NCBI GenBank assembly: GCA_949130495.1
Contig: OX422208.1
Coordinates: 399,426,561 to 399,490,560 of the forward strand
Source of the DNA: Sambucus nigra
Lineage: Eukaryota > Streptophyta > Magnoliopsida > Dipsacales > Adoxaceae
Reading direction: 5' to 3'
Length of the DNA: 64,000 nt
The notes under the pieces were generated by a model, which was not told the origin of the DNA, searched no databases, and saw only the letters and a list, made by a program, of their open reading frames with translations. A program made the position numbers and the translations under genes. Of this stretch, positions 12,959 through 24,779 are shown in pieces. Position 1 is the first letter of the stretch. Each line of letters begins with the position of its first letter.

Positions 12959-14125
12959 ATGCCTCCGAGATGCGCACCCCGAGACAGGAATTCCTAGGTC
13001 GAGCAGCTAGCTGCTCCGACTCAGAGGATGATGAATGCAACTGAGGTAGCCACTATTGTTGCTCAGGCGGTGAATACGCATTAGCGGTGAATGCCACATT
13101 AGCGATGAATGCCGCATTAGCGGTAGTGCAACAGGCTCTACCCCAGATTCAGGCCGTGGCGCCAGTACCAGCACAACTTCCATCTGCATGGGAGCGGGTT
13201 AGGGATGCCATTTAGAAGGCACATCCCCCGGAGTTCCTGGGTAGTTAGGACATAGTAGCTGCCAACCAATGGAAGAAAGATATCCAGAGGCATCTGTGCA
13301 TGTATGAGTGCACTGACGTACAGAGATAACTTTTGGCGTCCTTCAAGCTAGTGGGAGCCTCTTTGTAGTGGTGGGAGTCCACTACCACCTTGGAGGAGAG
13401 GGACAGTATTACGATTCAGTCGTTCTGGGCGCGATTTGACCGCAAGACTTCTCATTTACCGTGCAGACTGAGATGAAGCAGAAGTTACTGAATCTAAAGC
13501 AGGAGAGTATGACTGTTGCTGAGTGCGAGGAGGAGTTTACCAGACTTCTCACTATAGTGCCAGATGAGGCACCCACTGAGGAGAAGAAGATACTGCTGTT
13601 TGTAGATGGATTAGCCTGGAGGATCCGTCAGCACCTCATAGGCAATCTATCATTGAGTACCTACACTAATGTGCTCAATGCTGCTTTGTTGCACTGTCAG
13701 GATCACCGCTTCCATCTGTAGGGGAGCAAATGAGCAGGGGAGTCCAGCCAGTAGGGAAATACAGGGGGAAGTAGTACTGCTGGGGTACCAACAGCCCAGG
13801 GACAGACCCGTCATAGTGAGCAGAGTTCTCATCAGGGGGACCTGCCAAGCAGTTCCGATCAGGTGACTCCAGATAGGGATTTGGGGGATTTAGGTAGGGC
13901 CAGACTAATCAGCATGGCCAAGAAGGCCAACACCCTCAGCAGCAGGGCCATCAGGGTCAACAGCATTTCCAGCAGGGCCAGTGGCGGAGTGGTAATGGCC
14001 AACAGGGTATTGGTCAGCAGGGGCAAAAGGGAGGTAACTTCAGGGGCAGATGTTTCGGATGTGGCAAGAATGGCCATAGGCATCCGGATTACCCAGAGGG
14101 AGATGGGGTCCCACAACAGCAGATT
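12959..14125 (+). pseudogene. gag of element B (broken)
   Basis: Starts MPPRCAPRDR and stops at codon 13. Gag homology resumes across several frames: SAWERVRDA, the RHLCMYECTDV block, WWESTTTLEE near 13370, then the open run 13461-13721 with TVAECEEEFTRLL and DGLAWRIRQHL. A glutamine- and glycine-rich tail precedes a zinc knuckle near 14048-14092 that reads CFGCGKNGHRHPDY, so the last cysteine has become tyrosine. The ATG is preceded at once by CTTATTTCAG, which looks like a 3' splice site. Confidence 0.83.
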
Positions 14126-14182
14126 GCCCGTAATGAGTCGCAGAGGCCACTCTTTCCAGCCGCCCTCTTAACGCCAACTCAG

Positions 14183-14800
14183 GTGCCAGCCTTACCCGCC
14201 ATCCCAGCAGCTCCAGTTCAGCAAGGGAAATTACAGTATGGACATGTCTATAACGTCCACCAGGCAGTAACACCTCAGGCACTACCCGCGATTGAGAGTA
14301 CGTTTCCTATCCATGGCACTATGGGTCGGGTTTTATTTTATACTAGGGCGTCGCATTATTTTATAGCTACTCATTTTACACGAGCCTTAGGGTTATTAGA
14401 CACGGCAGAGAGCACTGTGGCATGCGTAGACTCACCACTAGGGAATGGGTCTTTGATTTTCTTTATATATCGGGGTGTAGGAGTAGCGATTGGTAGCTTA
14501 ATTTTACCGGCAGACATGCTAGTCTTAGAGATGCATGATCACGATGTTATTATTGGCATGGATTGGTTTGTTACATACAGAGCCATGATAGATTATTTCG
14601 GTGGGAGTATTATCTTTGCCATTCCGGGGCAGGAGATGTTTTTGGTGGCGATGCCTTGCCTAAAGGGAGGATCTTCCACCCATTTGTACTATATAAAGAA
14701 GGATACCTCTAAGGAGATTGTGATTCCTTTAGATTCGATTACAGTCGTTCTTGAGTATTCTGATGTATTTCAGGAGATACCGGGCCTACCCCCCAGTTGA
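14183..14800 (+). pseudogene. Aspartic protease of element B pol (active site lost)
   Basis: An open run of 205 codons covers the protease and the linker to RT. Where the active site DTGAS should be it reads FYTRASHYFIA, so the catalytic aspartate itself is gone. The later IIGMDWFVTY segment and the DVFQEIPGLPPS linker are well kept. It ends at TGA where relatives have an arginine codon (CGA). Open for its length but cannot be an active protease. Confidence 0.86.
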
Positions 14801-16080
14801 GAGATAGATTTTATCATAGACTTGATACGGGGCACTCGATCGATAGCACGTGCACCATACCGTATGGCTCCAGTAGAGATGAGGGAGTTACAGGATCAGA
14901 TAGAGCAAATATTAGGTTAGGGCTTCATCCGTAGGAACACCTCACCTTGAGGCGCTCCAATGTTGTTTATATAGAAGAGAGATGGTTCACTGAGGTTATG
15001 CGTGGATTATCGAGAGCTGAACAAGGTCACGATACAGAATAAATATCCGTTGCCTCGAATCAATGACCCGTTCGACCAGCTGAGGGGAGAAACCTTCTTT
15101 TCGAAGATAGATTTGAGATATGGATACCATCAACTACGGATTAGGGAGCAGGATGTGTCGAAGATTTCTTTCTTAACGAGATATGGGTCCTATGAGTTCA
15201 GAGTCATGCCGTTTGGGCTGACAAATGCTCCAGCCATATTCATGGACTTGATGAACCGAGTGTTCAGAGAGTTCTTGGATCAGTTTGTCATCGTTTTCAT
15301 AGGTGACATCCTGATATATTCACACACTGAGGAGGAGCATGCCGAGCACTTGAGGCGAGTTCTTCAGACTCTACGATAGCATCAACTATATGCTAAGTAT
15401 GAGAAGTGCGGATTCTGGTTATGGGAGGTACAGTTTTTGGGGCATGTTGTGCCGAAATTAGGAATATCGGCTGACCCGAGCAAAGTGTCGATGGCGAGGG
15501 AATGGAGACAACCCACGTTATCGATGGAAGTTCGTAGTTTCTTGGGGTTAACGAGGTACTATAGGAGATTCATCTGAGGCTTTTCGAAAATAGCGGGTCC
15601 GTTGATGAATCTGACTCGCAAGGGAATTTTTTATGTTTGGGATGATACTTGTCAATCGGCTTTTGATGAGCTGAAAGATAAGTTGACTTCAGCGCCAGTT
15701 CTTGCTTTGCCCAAGCCGGGAGTAGAGTATCTGGTGTACATTGATGCCTATTTACGGGGACTCGGAGGAGCACTTCAACAAGAGGAGAAGGCTATATCTT
15801 TTGCCTCCCGTAAGGTAAAGCCTCACGAAAGGAATTACCCCAACCATGACCTAGAGCTAGCAGCGGTCGTTTTTGCATTGAGGATTTGGAGACATTGCTT
15901 GTTGGGGGAGAAGTTTCGCTTATTCACAGACCACAAGTCACTGCAGTACTTGTTCACTTAGCGAGAGCTGAATATGCATCATCACAAATGGTTGGAGTTT
16001 GTGAAAGAATAGCAATTCGAGATACAGTACCACCCAGGAAAGGATAACGTGGTTGTTGATACGTTAAGCCGTAGATCGGT
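14801..16080 (+). pseudogene. Reverse transcriptase and RNase H of element B (broken)
   Basis: The longest open run (15002-15379) includes [26 protein letters not shown] and the catalytic box, here [12 protein letters not shown]: the second-to-last catalytic aspartate has become glycine. A second run (15602-15961) covers the RT connection and RNase H, with [14 protein letters not shown], where the catalytic D of TDAS has neighbours changed, and [16 protein letters not shown] and TGA stops at former glutamine, arginine and tryptophan codons interrupt, for example after LQTLR and YYRRFI. Confidence 0.87.
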
Positions 16081-16291
16081 GGACGATGTAGAGTACGTCT
16101 AAAAAGCGGAGTGGAAAGAGTTGGGCTAGCAAGATGTGGTAGCCCGTTCCTTTGTATCTGTCATGACAGCCATACCAGAGATTGTTACGAGTGTGATACA
16201 GGCATAGTCAGCGGATTCATTTTGTCAGGAACAAATTGTATGGCTTTTAGCTGAGGGTGTTGAGTCCTATTCAGTAAGTTCTGATGGAGGT

Positions 16292-17661
16292 TTGAGGTTT
16301 AATGGGAGATTGGTGATCCCAGAAGGAGAAGACTTACGTCATGTAGTGATGACACAGTCCCACGGGTCCAGATTTGCGGTACATCCCGGAGGGGATAATA
16401 TGTACCAGGATATGAGGCGACAGTACTGGTGGAGTGGGATGAAGAAGGACATTATCGAGTTCGTGTCCAAGTGTTCTACTTGCCAGATGGTAAAGGTAAA
16501 CCACCAAAAACTGTCTGGATTACTTCAACAGTTGGAGATACCTACGTGGAAATGGGAGAGTATTTCCAAGGACTTCATTACTGGGCTGCCTACATCACAA
16601 TGAGGTCACGACTCCATATGGGTTATAGTGGATCGGTTGACCAATGTAGCTCATTTCCTGCCAGTACGAACATACTATACCGTGGGCCAGTATGCAAAGT
16701 TATTCATTACCGAGGTTGTTAGGCTACATGGGGTGCCCCTGGATATCGTGTCTGATAGAGATAAGATCATTGTGTCGCGCTTCTGGGAGAGCTTTCAAGA
16801 GGCCATGGGTACAGAGTTGATATTGAGTTCAGCTTATCACCTGCAGTTGGATGGACAAACAGAGCGTACCAATCAGATGTTGGAGGATATGCTACGCATG
16901 TGTGTCCTTGATTTTGGAGGAGGATGGGAGCCGTATCTTCCACTGGTGGAGTTTGCTTATAATAACTCCTACCAGTTCACGATCGGCATGGCCCCATTTG
17001 AGGCATTGTATGGAAGGCCTTGTCGTTCTCATGCTTGTTGGCTAGAGGTGGGGATAACAAATTACTCGGACCAGAGGTGATTTAGGAAACTTCAGCTAGG
17101 ATTGAGCTTATCAGGAGTCGCATTCGGGTAGCCCAGGACAGGCAGAAAAGCTACGCTGATGCAAAACATTTTTTCTGAGAGTTTAACGTGGGGGACCAAG
17201 TATTACTGCGTGTGTCTCCTATGAAAGGAGTGATGGGGTTCGGGAAGAAAGGGAAGTTGGCTGCGAGGTACATGGGACCATTTCCCATTATCGAGGGGAT
17301 TGGACCGGTGGCATAAAGATTGGAGTTGCCAGAGCATTTACACCGCATTCACGATGTGTTCCACATCTCGTCGTTGAGACGATATCTTTGCGATGAAATG
17401 ACCCATACTCACATCGCGATAGAGGAGATCGATTTACAGCCCGATAGCTCTTACGAGGAGAGACCCATGGCTATCCTAGACCATAGCGAGAGGAAATTGA
17501 GGTCGAAGGTAGTCCAACTTGTACGAGTCCAGTGGGAGCATCACAATGTGGAGGAATCCATTTGGGAGCGCGAGGCAGATATTCGCGAAAGATACCCAGA
17601 TTTATTCTTACCAGGTATGCCTTATATTTTTTTGAATTTCGGGACGAAATTCCGTTATTAG
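16292..17661 (+). pseudogene. Integrase and chromodomain of element B (stops, otherwise well kept)
   Basis: The zinc-binding region is complete (HPGGDNMYQDM to KCSTCQMVK). TGA ends the run at 16601-16603 where C has CGA. The core then reads [19 protein letters not shown] and LDGQTERTNQ over 16628-17080, so the D, D, E triad is present. Frame changes near 17050 and stops follow. From 17320 an open run gives HRIHDVFHISSL and the chromodomain: AILDHSERKLRSKVVQLVRV, HHNVEESIWE, then IRERYPDLF. This chromodomain type is typical of Tekay-group chromoviruses and would bind heterochromatin marks. Ends with KFRY and TAG. Confidence 0.88.
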
Positions 17662-17669
17662 GGGGCAAG
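17661..17669 (+). promoter_or_regulatory. Polypurine tract of element B
   Basis: GGGGGCAAG overlaps the pol stop and sits 2 bases before the middle LTR. One C interrupts the purines, as in C. Confidence 0.8.
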
Positions 17670-18790
17670 TATATAATACCCCGTATTTTTATGACTTTTA
17701 AAATTTGGGGATTTATTAAATTTAAATTGAGATATTAATTTAATATTAATCCAAAAATTTATTTAAATAGTTACTAGGGTGACGAGAGGTAGTAATTATT
17801 GGGAATTTGTCGAATATTACTAAAAGAGTAAAGTAATATATAAGTCTGATTTTATAAAAATTGTCACAAGTGAATAGAATGACAATTATAAAAATTTAAG
17901 CCGGGACGCGTCTGTGTCGTGTCAGGACTAAATTATTATTATTAAAAGTGAATAAATTATAAGTCACCTGTATGGTCTTTTCGAGTGCGCCAATGTGTCC
18001 ATATGGGTTGAGATTATCAAAATAATATACCCGGGGGTTTAGTTTGGGTCTTGGGGCATTTTTAGGCCTAATTGGCATCCCGGGACGGTATTATAGACAT
18101 TTGACATTTTTGGGTAATTAAACCCACGAATTTCCTAAGGATAAATCAGCCTTTAGGAGTTGCCTTCTAGGGTTAACTAACAAAAAATCAAAGAACGACC
18201 ATTTGAGAAGAAGTTGGAGAGCTTTCCAAATAACTCAAGGCCAAAGACTCACTCGTTCGCACCGCCGCCACCACGAAAACGTAGATCACGTGATAAAGAA
18301 TGCAACCATAGATCTTTCGTCCATAAATCAAAAATTCAAATTTTAGGCAAGTATTTATCTTGATTTATTTTTAGTTAATGTTTCAATCATGTTAGTCCAA
18401 GGTTGTTTAGAACATGCTTCATGGAAGAAATTACTATTTTGAGACTTAAAATCATATGTTGTAGAGGAAGTAGTCATATTCTGGACATTTGAATCACATG
18501 TAGAGAATAAGACACAAACTTGTATGGATTTAGAAGCAAGTAATTTGATAAAGAATTGGAATAATGGAAATTAAAAGAAAAATTAGGGATCTTCCAGTTT
18601 ATGTCAATTTTACTCCATTAAAGCGTTATACTTGATGAATTCGGACATATTTTACGTAGAAAATCATGTAGTTAGGTATATAGTAATTGTAGTAATGTTG
18701 TTCGAGAGTTTGGGGATCGTTAATGGAGATTTGGTTGAGGTTGGAAAGGTAAACCCGTAACAGGACAATGGCAGGTTTTGCCATAACTGC

Positions 18791-18868
18791 TTGATCGATC
18801 GATCGATCAAGAACATTGATCGATCGGTGGTATCGATCGATCGACCCCATTTACTCGATCGATCGATT
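18791..18868. repeat. Palindromic GATCGATC cluster in middle LTR
   Basis: Same site as 10853-10924 and 27281-27358. The four runs are kept but one reads CGATCGGTGG, breaking its symmetry. Confidence 0.82.
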
Positions 18869-19711
18869 CCTCCTAGAAAACTGCGTATTTTTCTTCTTTT
18901 TGTTTAATTCCGTTAAAATGCATAGGAACCCTTGATTATTAAATTTAGATCATAATAGGACATAGAGAGGACCAGTAGGGTCAAGGTGGACCCCGTTGAG
19001 TGGAGTTTAATGTAGGATAAAATTATGGGTTCACGGGGAGTTATTCACACAATGAGAAATCAAGCGTACGTTTAATAAAAGATCGAGACTCGTAAGGGAG
19101 TTAGGCTAGAAGGTAAGTGAGAGTATGCCTACTGAAATTATACTTAGGGAGATAGAATACTTCGAGAGATGAGAAGTAGGTATGGAGTAACTTATATATG
19201 AGAATAAAAGTGACGAGTTCGTATGCGAGATAACCGAGTAAAATGTGCTAAGAACGGATAACTGTAATTATGGGTCATGGGCGCACCTAATTTAGAAATG
19301 TGAATATTTATATATATATATATGATTGCGTGATTGTGCATATATTATAAATCTGTGTAAAAATCATACCCGAGCTACTTGCTATCACGGGGGGTTTCGC
19401 GTCGGGACAGTCTTATCTCGATTGGGCCTTTATGGGGGATAACGACTTGTACCCTAGACGATAGTATTCTTGATATTGGCTATTTGAGTGATAGTCAGCT
19501 GGTCCTAAGAGATGTGAAGGTATGTGCGACCTCTTAGTGACTTGGAACTATACTTCGCCTCCAATTGTATGTGTTTTATGTTAATACGGTTCGAGAGTGA
19601 TTCCGAACTAGTATTTCCCTTAGTACGAGTGATACGGGGACTTGATAGCAGAGTATGCCAGCACCATAGATTTTATGTGGGGTTCCGATAGTATATATAT
19701 TATATGAGTGA

Positions 19712-19714
<3 letters not shown>

Positions 19715-19790
<76 letters not shown>
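19715..19790. repeat. (TA)n expansion in middle LTR
   Basis: About 76 bp of TA. The homologous site is about 21 bp in LTR B (11793-11813) and about 18 bp in LTR C (near 28260). Confidence 0.88.
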
Positions 19791-19792
<2 letters not shown>

Positions 19793-20741
19793 GAACTTTC
19801 TACTGTGCATAAAAGTAGTTAAGTAATGAATAAATATTCCAACTTTATTATAAGTGTTTGGGAATTTTGTGACATCACTGGGTTATTTTAAATAACATAA
19901 GATATATGAGAGAGCTAAATTTTCAGAAATTAATTATTTTAGCCACGGTATTTATCGGAATGAAACCTTATGGGAAAGTTAAGATAAAATAAACTTTTGA
20001 GATTAATAGTACAGTAGGCGTGCACACTAGATGAGAGTTGAGAATTTCTCAAGAGAGTGTCGCACACTAACATGGTTGTTTCATTAGCCAGTAAGCATTT
20101 TAAATACTTGCTAAACTATTATTAAACTGTTTTACACTCGGGCTCTGACCCATTTTCTGTTATTTCTTTTCTCTTATATATATATATGTATATATTACAG
20201 GTACCCAGCCACAGGGCCGTTATGCTTAGATTCCTTTGAACGGATGCGCTACCGCTTAGGTGGGAGTTGCAGACCATTGCTTAGACGACCTCGTTGTTTG
20301 AATCTACTCTTATTATAGTTCTGATTAGTTAGGGCATGTGTCGCCCGTCTCCCTATTCAGTTGGATTTGTCAGTGATTTTTATTCATTTATTTTCAGTAT
20401 TTGCTACTCTTTAGGATGTAATTTGTGTCAGGATGATTTCATTTGTAGTTTTTAGACTTGGTATTGGTTTATCTGAATGCTTAAATTCTTGTGTGTTCAT
20501 TGCCATCTTTAACATTTATACGGTTCATAAACTGTTAATTATTAAAAAGGTTTTCTTAATGGAATTAAATAAAATAGAAATAAGGTTTAAATTGTTTTGA
20601 CACTTAGCTTAATTATTTAGTGTGTTTAAATTGGAAATTTTATTTTGCGACATTGATGCTAAGAATGAACCAACCGTTCACCTTGATTTTAATTTAATAT
20701 AGGACTGATCACCCGGTATTTAACTAGACGGATGTCGCAAG

Positions 20742-20753
20742 TGGTATGAGAGC
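20742..20753 (+). promoter_or_regulatory. Primer-binding site of element C
   Basis: TGGTATGAGAGC, one change from the initiator tRNA-Met type, 2 bases after the middle LTR. Confidence 0.86.
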
Positions 20754-20766
20754 ATGAGGTTCTAGT

Positions 20767-21327
20767 TAGACCTGTCAAAAAACACGATAACCCGTTAACA
20801 CGACACGACACGAAATTATAAGTTAATGGGTTTACCCTTATTGGGTTTGGTCATTAACGGGTTGACACGGTAGACCCGTTAACACTAACGGTTCGGGTTT
20901 GGAAATTTACCTGTACCCGTTTTAACCCGTTTCTACCCGTTAACACTAACGGGTACTATAGGGTCACCCAACTCATACCCAATAAGAATAACCATTAAAA
21001 CCCATTATTTCTAAATCTTTAAAGACTAACGGGTGCTATAGGGTCACCCAATCTATACCCAATAAGAATTACAATTAAAACCCATTATTATTAAACTATT
21101 GAAGACTAATGGGCATTATAGGGTCACCCAACTCGTTACCCATTTCGACCCAAAATGATTCGTTAATATTAACGGGTGTTAACGGTTTGGGTCGTGTACC
21201 CGTTAATATTAACGGGTCGTGTTTGGGTATTGTTATTAGACCCATTAGGATTAACGGGTCGTGTATGGGTTAGGCTATTTTGACCCGTAACCCGTACACG
21301 ACCCAAACCGACCCATTGACAGGTCTA
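20767..21327. mobile_element. hAT-type miniature inverted-repeat element (561 bp)
   Basis: Ends are perfect 12-bp inverted repeats, TAGACCTGTCAA and TTGACAGGTCTA. The flanks are a perfect 8-bp duplication GTTCTAGT (20759-20766 and 21328-21335). B has one copy of that octamer and no insert at the same place. Eight-bp duplication and a TAG start are hallmarks of hAT DNA transposons. It has no coding capacity. Inside are many diverged copies of ACCCGTTAA / TTAACGGGT words in both orientations, so it is largely built of short inverted repeats. Confidence 0.93.
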
Positions 21328-21494
21328 GTTCTAGTGTCCTTTAGGATCTGTACGGTTTATTTCACTTCCAGCTTAGCATCCTTGATATAGAGCCCTATTT
21401 TTAAGACTGTTGTATTGTTATATTTACTCTTATGTTTTCAACTATTCGAGATTTGATAATAACTATAGACTAATAAAATTCCCTCTTATTTCAG

Positions 21495-22620
21495 ATGCCT
21501 CCGAGATACGCACCCTGAGACAGGAATGCCCAGGACGAGCAGCCAGCAGCTCCGGCTCAGGGGATGATGAATGCAAATGAGGTAGCCGCTATTGTTGCTC
21601 AGGCGGTGAATACTGCATTAGCGATGAATGCCGCATTAGCGGTAGTGCAACAAGCTCTACCCCAGATTCAGGCCGTTGCGCCAGTACCAGCACAACTTCC
21701 ATCTGCATGGGAGTGGGTTAGGGATGCCTTTTAGAAGGCACATCCCCCGGAGTTCCTGGGTAGTTCAGACATAGTAGCTGCCAGCCAATGGAAGAAAGAT
21801 ATCCAGAGGCATCTGTGCATGTATGAGTGCACTGACGTATAGAGATAACTTTTGGCGTCCTTCAAGCTAGTGGGGGCCTCTTTGTAGTGGTGGGAGTCGA
21901 CTACCACCTTGGAGGAGAGGGACAATATCACGATTCAGTCGTTCTGGGCGCGATTTGACCGCAAGACTTCTCATCCACCGTGCAGACTGAGATGAAGCAG
22001 AAGTTATTGAATTGAAAGCAGGAGAGTATGACTGTTGCTGAGTGCGAGGAGGAGTTTACCAGACTTCTCACTATAGTGCCAGATGAGGCACCCACTGAGG
22101 AGAAGAAGATACTGCTGTTTGTAGATGGATTAGCCTGGAGGATCCATCAGCACCTCATAGGCAATCTATCATTGAGTACCTACACTGATGTGCTCAATGC
22201 TGCTTTGTTACACTGTCAGGATCACCGCTTCCATCTGTAGGGGAGTAAACATACTGGGGGAAGTAGTACTGCTGGGGTACCAACAGCCCAGGGACAGACC
22301 CGTCACAGTGAGCGGAGTTCTCATCAGGGGGACCTGCCAAGCAGTTCCGATCAGGTGACTCCAGATAGGGATTTGGGGGATTTAGGCAGGGCCAGACTAA
22401 TCAGCATGGCCAACAAGGCCAACACCCTCAGCAGCAGGGCCATCAGGGTCAACAACATTTCCTGTAGGGCCAGTGGCGGGGTGGTAATAGCCAACAGGGT
22501 ATTGGTCAGCAGGGGCAGAGGGGAACTTCAGGGGCAGATGTTTCGGATGTGGCAAGAATGGCCATAGGCATCAGGATTACCCAGAGGGAGATGGGGTCCC
22601 ACAGCAGCAGGGTGCCCGTA
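21495..22620 (+). pseudogene. gag of element C (broken)
   Basis: Starts MPPRYAP then TGA. As in B the ATG follows CTTATTTCAG. Gag segments are recognisable in order: a repeated alanine-rich stretch (NTALAMNAALAVVQQ), HPPEFLGSS, RHLCMYECTDV, WWESTTTLEERD, then the open run 22028-22240. The zinc knuckle near 22540 reads CFGCGKNGHRHQDY with the final cysteine replaced by tyrosine, the same loss as in B. A glutamine-rich linker leads to protease. Confidence 0.83.
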
Positions 22621-22719
22621 ATGAGCCGCAGAGGCCACTCTTTCCAGCCTCCCTCCTAGTGCCAGCTCAGGTGCCAGCCTTTCCCGCCATCCTAGCAACT
22701 CCAGTTTAGCAGGGGCAAT

Positions 22720-23381
22720 TACAGTATGGACGTGTCTATAACGTCCACCAGGAAGCAACACCTCAGGCACCACCCGCGACTGAGGGTACATTTCCTATCC
22801 ATGGCACTATGGGTCGGGTTTTATTTGATACTGGGGCGTCGTATTATTTTATAGCTACTCATTTTGCACGGGCCTTAGGGTTATTAGACACGGCAGAGAG
22901 CACTGTGACATATGTAGACTCACCACTAGAGAATGGATCTTTGATTTTCTTTATATACCGGGGTGTAGGAGTAGAGATTGGTAGCTTAATTTTACCGGCA
23001 GACATGCTAGTCTTAGAGATGCATGAGCACGATGTTATTATTGGCATGGATTGGCTCGTTACGTACAGAGCCAAAATAGATTATTTCGGTGGGAATATTA
23101 TATTTCCCATTCCGGGGCAGGAGATGGTTTTGTTGGCGATGCCTCGCCTAGAGGGAGGATCGTCCACCCATTTGTACAATATAGAGGAGGATACCTCTAA
23201 GGAGATTGTGATTCCATTAGATTCGATTCCAGTCGTTCGTGAGTATTATGATGTATTTAATGAGATACTGAGCCTACCCCCCTGTCGAGAGATAGATTTC
23301 ATCATAGACTTGATGTGGGGCACTCGACCGATAGCACGTGCACCATACCATATGGCTCCATTAGAGATGAGGGAGTTATAG
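22720..23381 (+). pseudogene. Aspartic protease of element C pol (active site kept)
   Basis: The best preserved protease of the three. The open run from 22809 contains GRVLFDTGASYYFIA, so the DTGAS active site is intact, then IIGMDWLVTY and the linker PPCREIDFIIDL. The run stops at TAG (23380-23382) where a glutamine (CAG) is expected, and this stop separates it from RT in the same frame. Confidence 0.87.
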
Positions 23382-24695
23382 GATCAGATAGAGCAGCTGG
23401 TAGGTCAGGGCTTCATTCGTAGGAGCACCTCACCCTGGGGCACTCCAGTATTGGTTGTGCAGAAGAGAGATGGTTCACTGAGGTTATGCATGGATTACCG
23501 AGAGCTGAATAAGGTCACGATACAGAATAAATATCCGTTGCCTCGAATCGATGACCTGTTCGACCAGCTGAAGGGAGAAACCTTCTTTTCGAAAATAGAT
23601 TTGAGATCGGGATACCATCAGCTACGGATTAGGGAGCAGGATGTGTCGAAGACTGCTTTCTTGATGAGATATGGGTCGTAGGAGTTCAAAGTCATGCCGT
23701 TTAGGCTGACAAATGCTCCAACCGTATTCATGGACTTGATGAACCGAGTGTTCATAGAGTTCTTGGATCAGTTTGTCATTGTTTTCATAGATGACATCCT
23801 AATATATTCACACACTGAGGAGAAGCATGTCGAGCACTTGAGGCAGGTTCTTCAGACTCTAGGAGAGCATTAGCTATATGTTAAGTATGAGAAGTGCAGA
23901 TTCTGGTTACGAAAGGTACAATTTTTGGGGCATGTTGTGTCGAAATTTGGAATATCAGTTGACCCGAGCAAAGTGTCAGCAGTGAGGGAGTGGGGACAAC
24001 CCACGACATCGACGAAAGTCCATAGTTTCTTGGGGTTAGCTCAGTACTACAGGAGATTCATCCAAGGCTTTTCAAAAATAACGGGTCCCTTGACGAATCT
24101 GACTCGCAAGGAAATTCTGTATGTTTGGGATGATGCTTGTCAATTGTCTTTTGATAAGCTGAAAGATAAGTTGACTTCGATGCTAGTTTTTGCTTTGCCC
24201 AAGCCGAGAGTAGAGTATCTGGTTTACACTGACGCCTATATACGGGGACTCGGAGGAGAATTTTAGCAGGAGGAAAAGGCTATAGCTTTTGCCTCCTGCA
24301 AGCTAAAGCCTCACGAAAGGAATTACCCCACCCACGACTTGGAGCTGGAAGCGGTCATTATTGAATTGAGGATTTGGAGACATTACTTGTTGGGCGAGAA
24401 GTTTCGCTTATTCACAAACCACAAGTCACTGCAGTACTTGTTAACTCAGCGAGAGTTGAATATGCATCAGCGCAGATGGTTGGAGTTTGTGAAAGACTAC
24501 CAGTTCGAGATACAGTACCACCCAGAAAAGGCTAACTTGGTTACTGATGCGTTAAGCCGTAGACCGGTGGACGATGTAGCAGACGTCTGGAAAGCAGAGT
24601 GGAAAGAGTTGGGCCACCAAGATGCGGTAGCCCGTTCCTTTGTATCTGTTATGATAGCCACACTAGAGATTGTTACGAGTGTGATAGAGGCATAG
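23382..24695 (+). pseudogene. Reverse transcriptase and RNase H of element C (few stops)
   Basis: RT motifs are [26 protein letters not shown] and [15 protein letters not shown], all with intact catalytic aspartates. A TAG at about 23680 replaces a tyrosine codon. The connection run 23925-24266 has [11 protein letters not shown], and RNase H has [14 protein letters not shown], then after one stop HDLELEAV and [10 protein letters not shown], ending with [11 protein letters not shown]. It is less damaged than the same region of B, and most lesions are single-base. Confidence 0.88.
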
Positions 24696-24779
24696 TCAGC
24701 GGATTCGTTTTGTCAAGAACAGATTGTACGGCTTTTAGCCGAGGGTGCTGAGTCCTATTCAATAAGTTCTGATGGAGGT

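Larger units (their letters stand above)
17672..20739 (+). repeat. Shared middle LTR (3' of B, 5' of C)
   Basis: About 3.07 kb, starting TATAATACCCC (TG changed to TA) and ending GATGTCGCA. It is followed directly by a primer-binding site, so it also serves as the 5' LTR of C. It carries an expanded TA tract at 19715-19790, where the base order that follows the tract in the other two LTRs has been lost. Confidence 0.9.

Noticed and set aside
13863..14171. + and - strand frames in the glutamine-rich gag tail
   Set aside because: Off-frame readings of the CAG/GGCCA-rich linker before the zinc knuckle.
20767..21327. Repeated ACCCGTTAA words taken as a CRISPR-like or telomere-like array
   Set aside because: Spacing is irregular, words occur in both orientations, and terminal repeats with an 8-bp duplication identify a DNA transposon. 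The words are not the plant telomere repeat in tandem.
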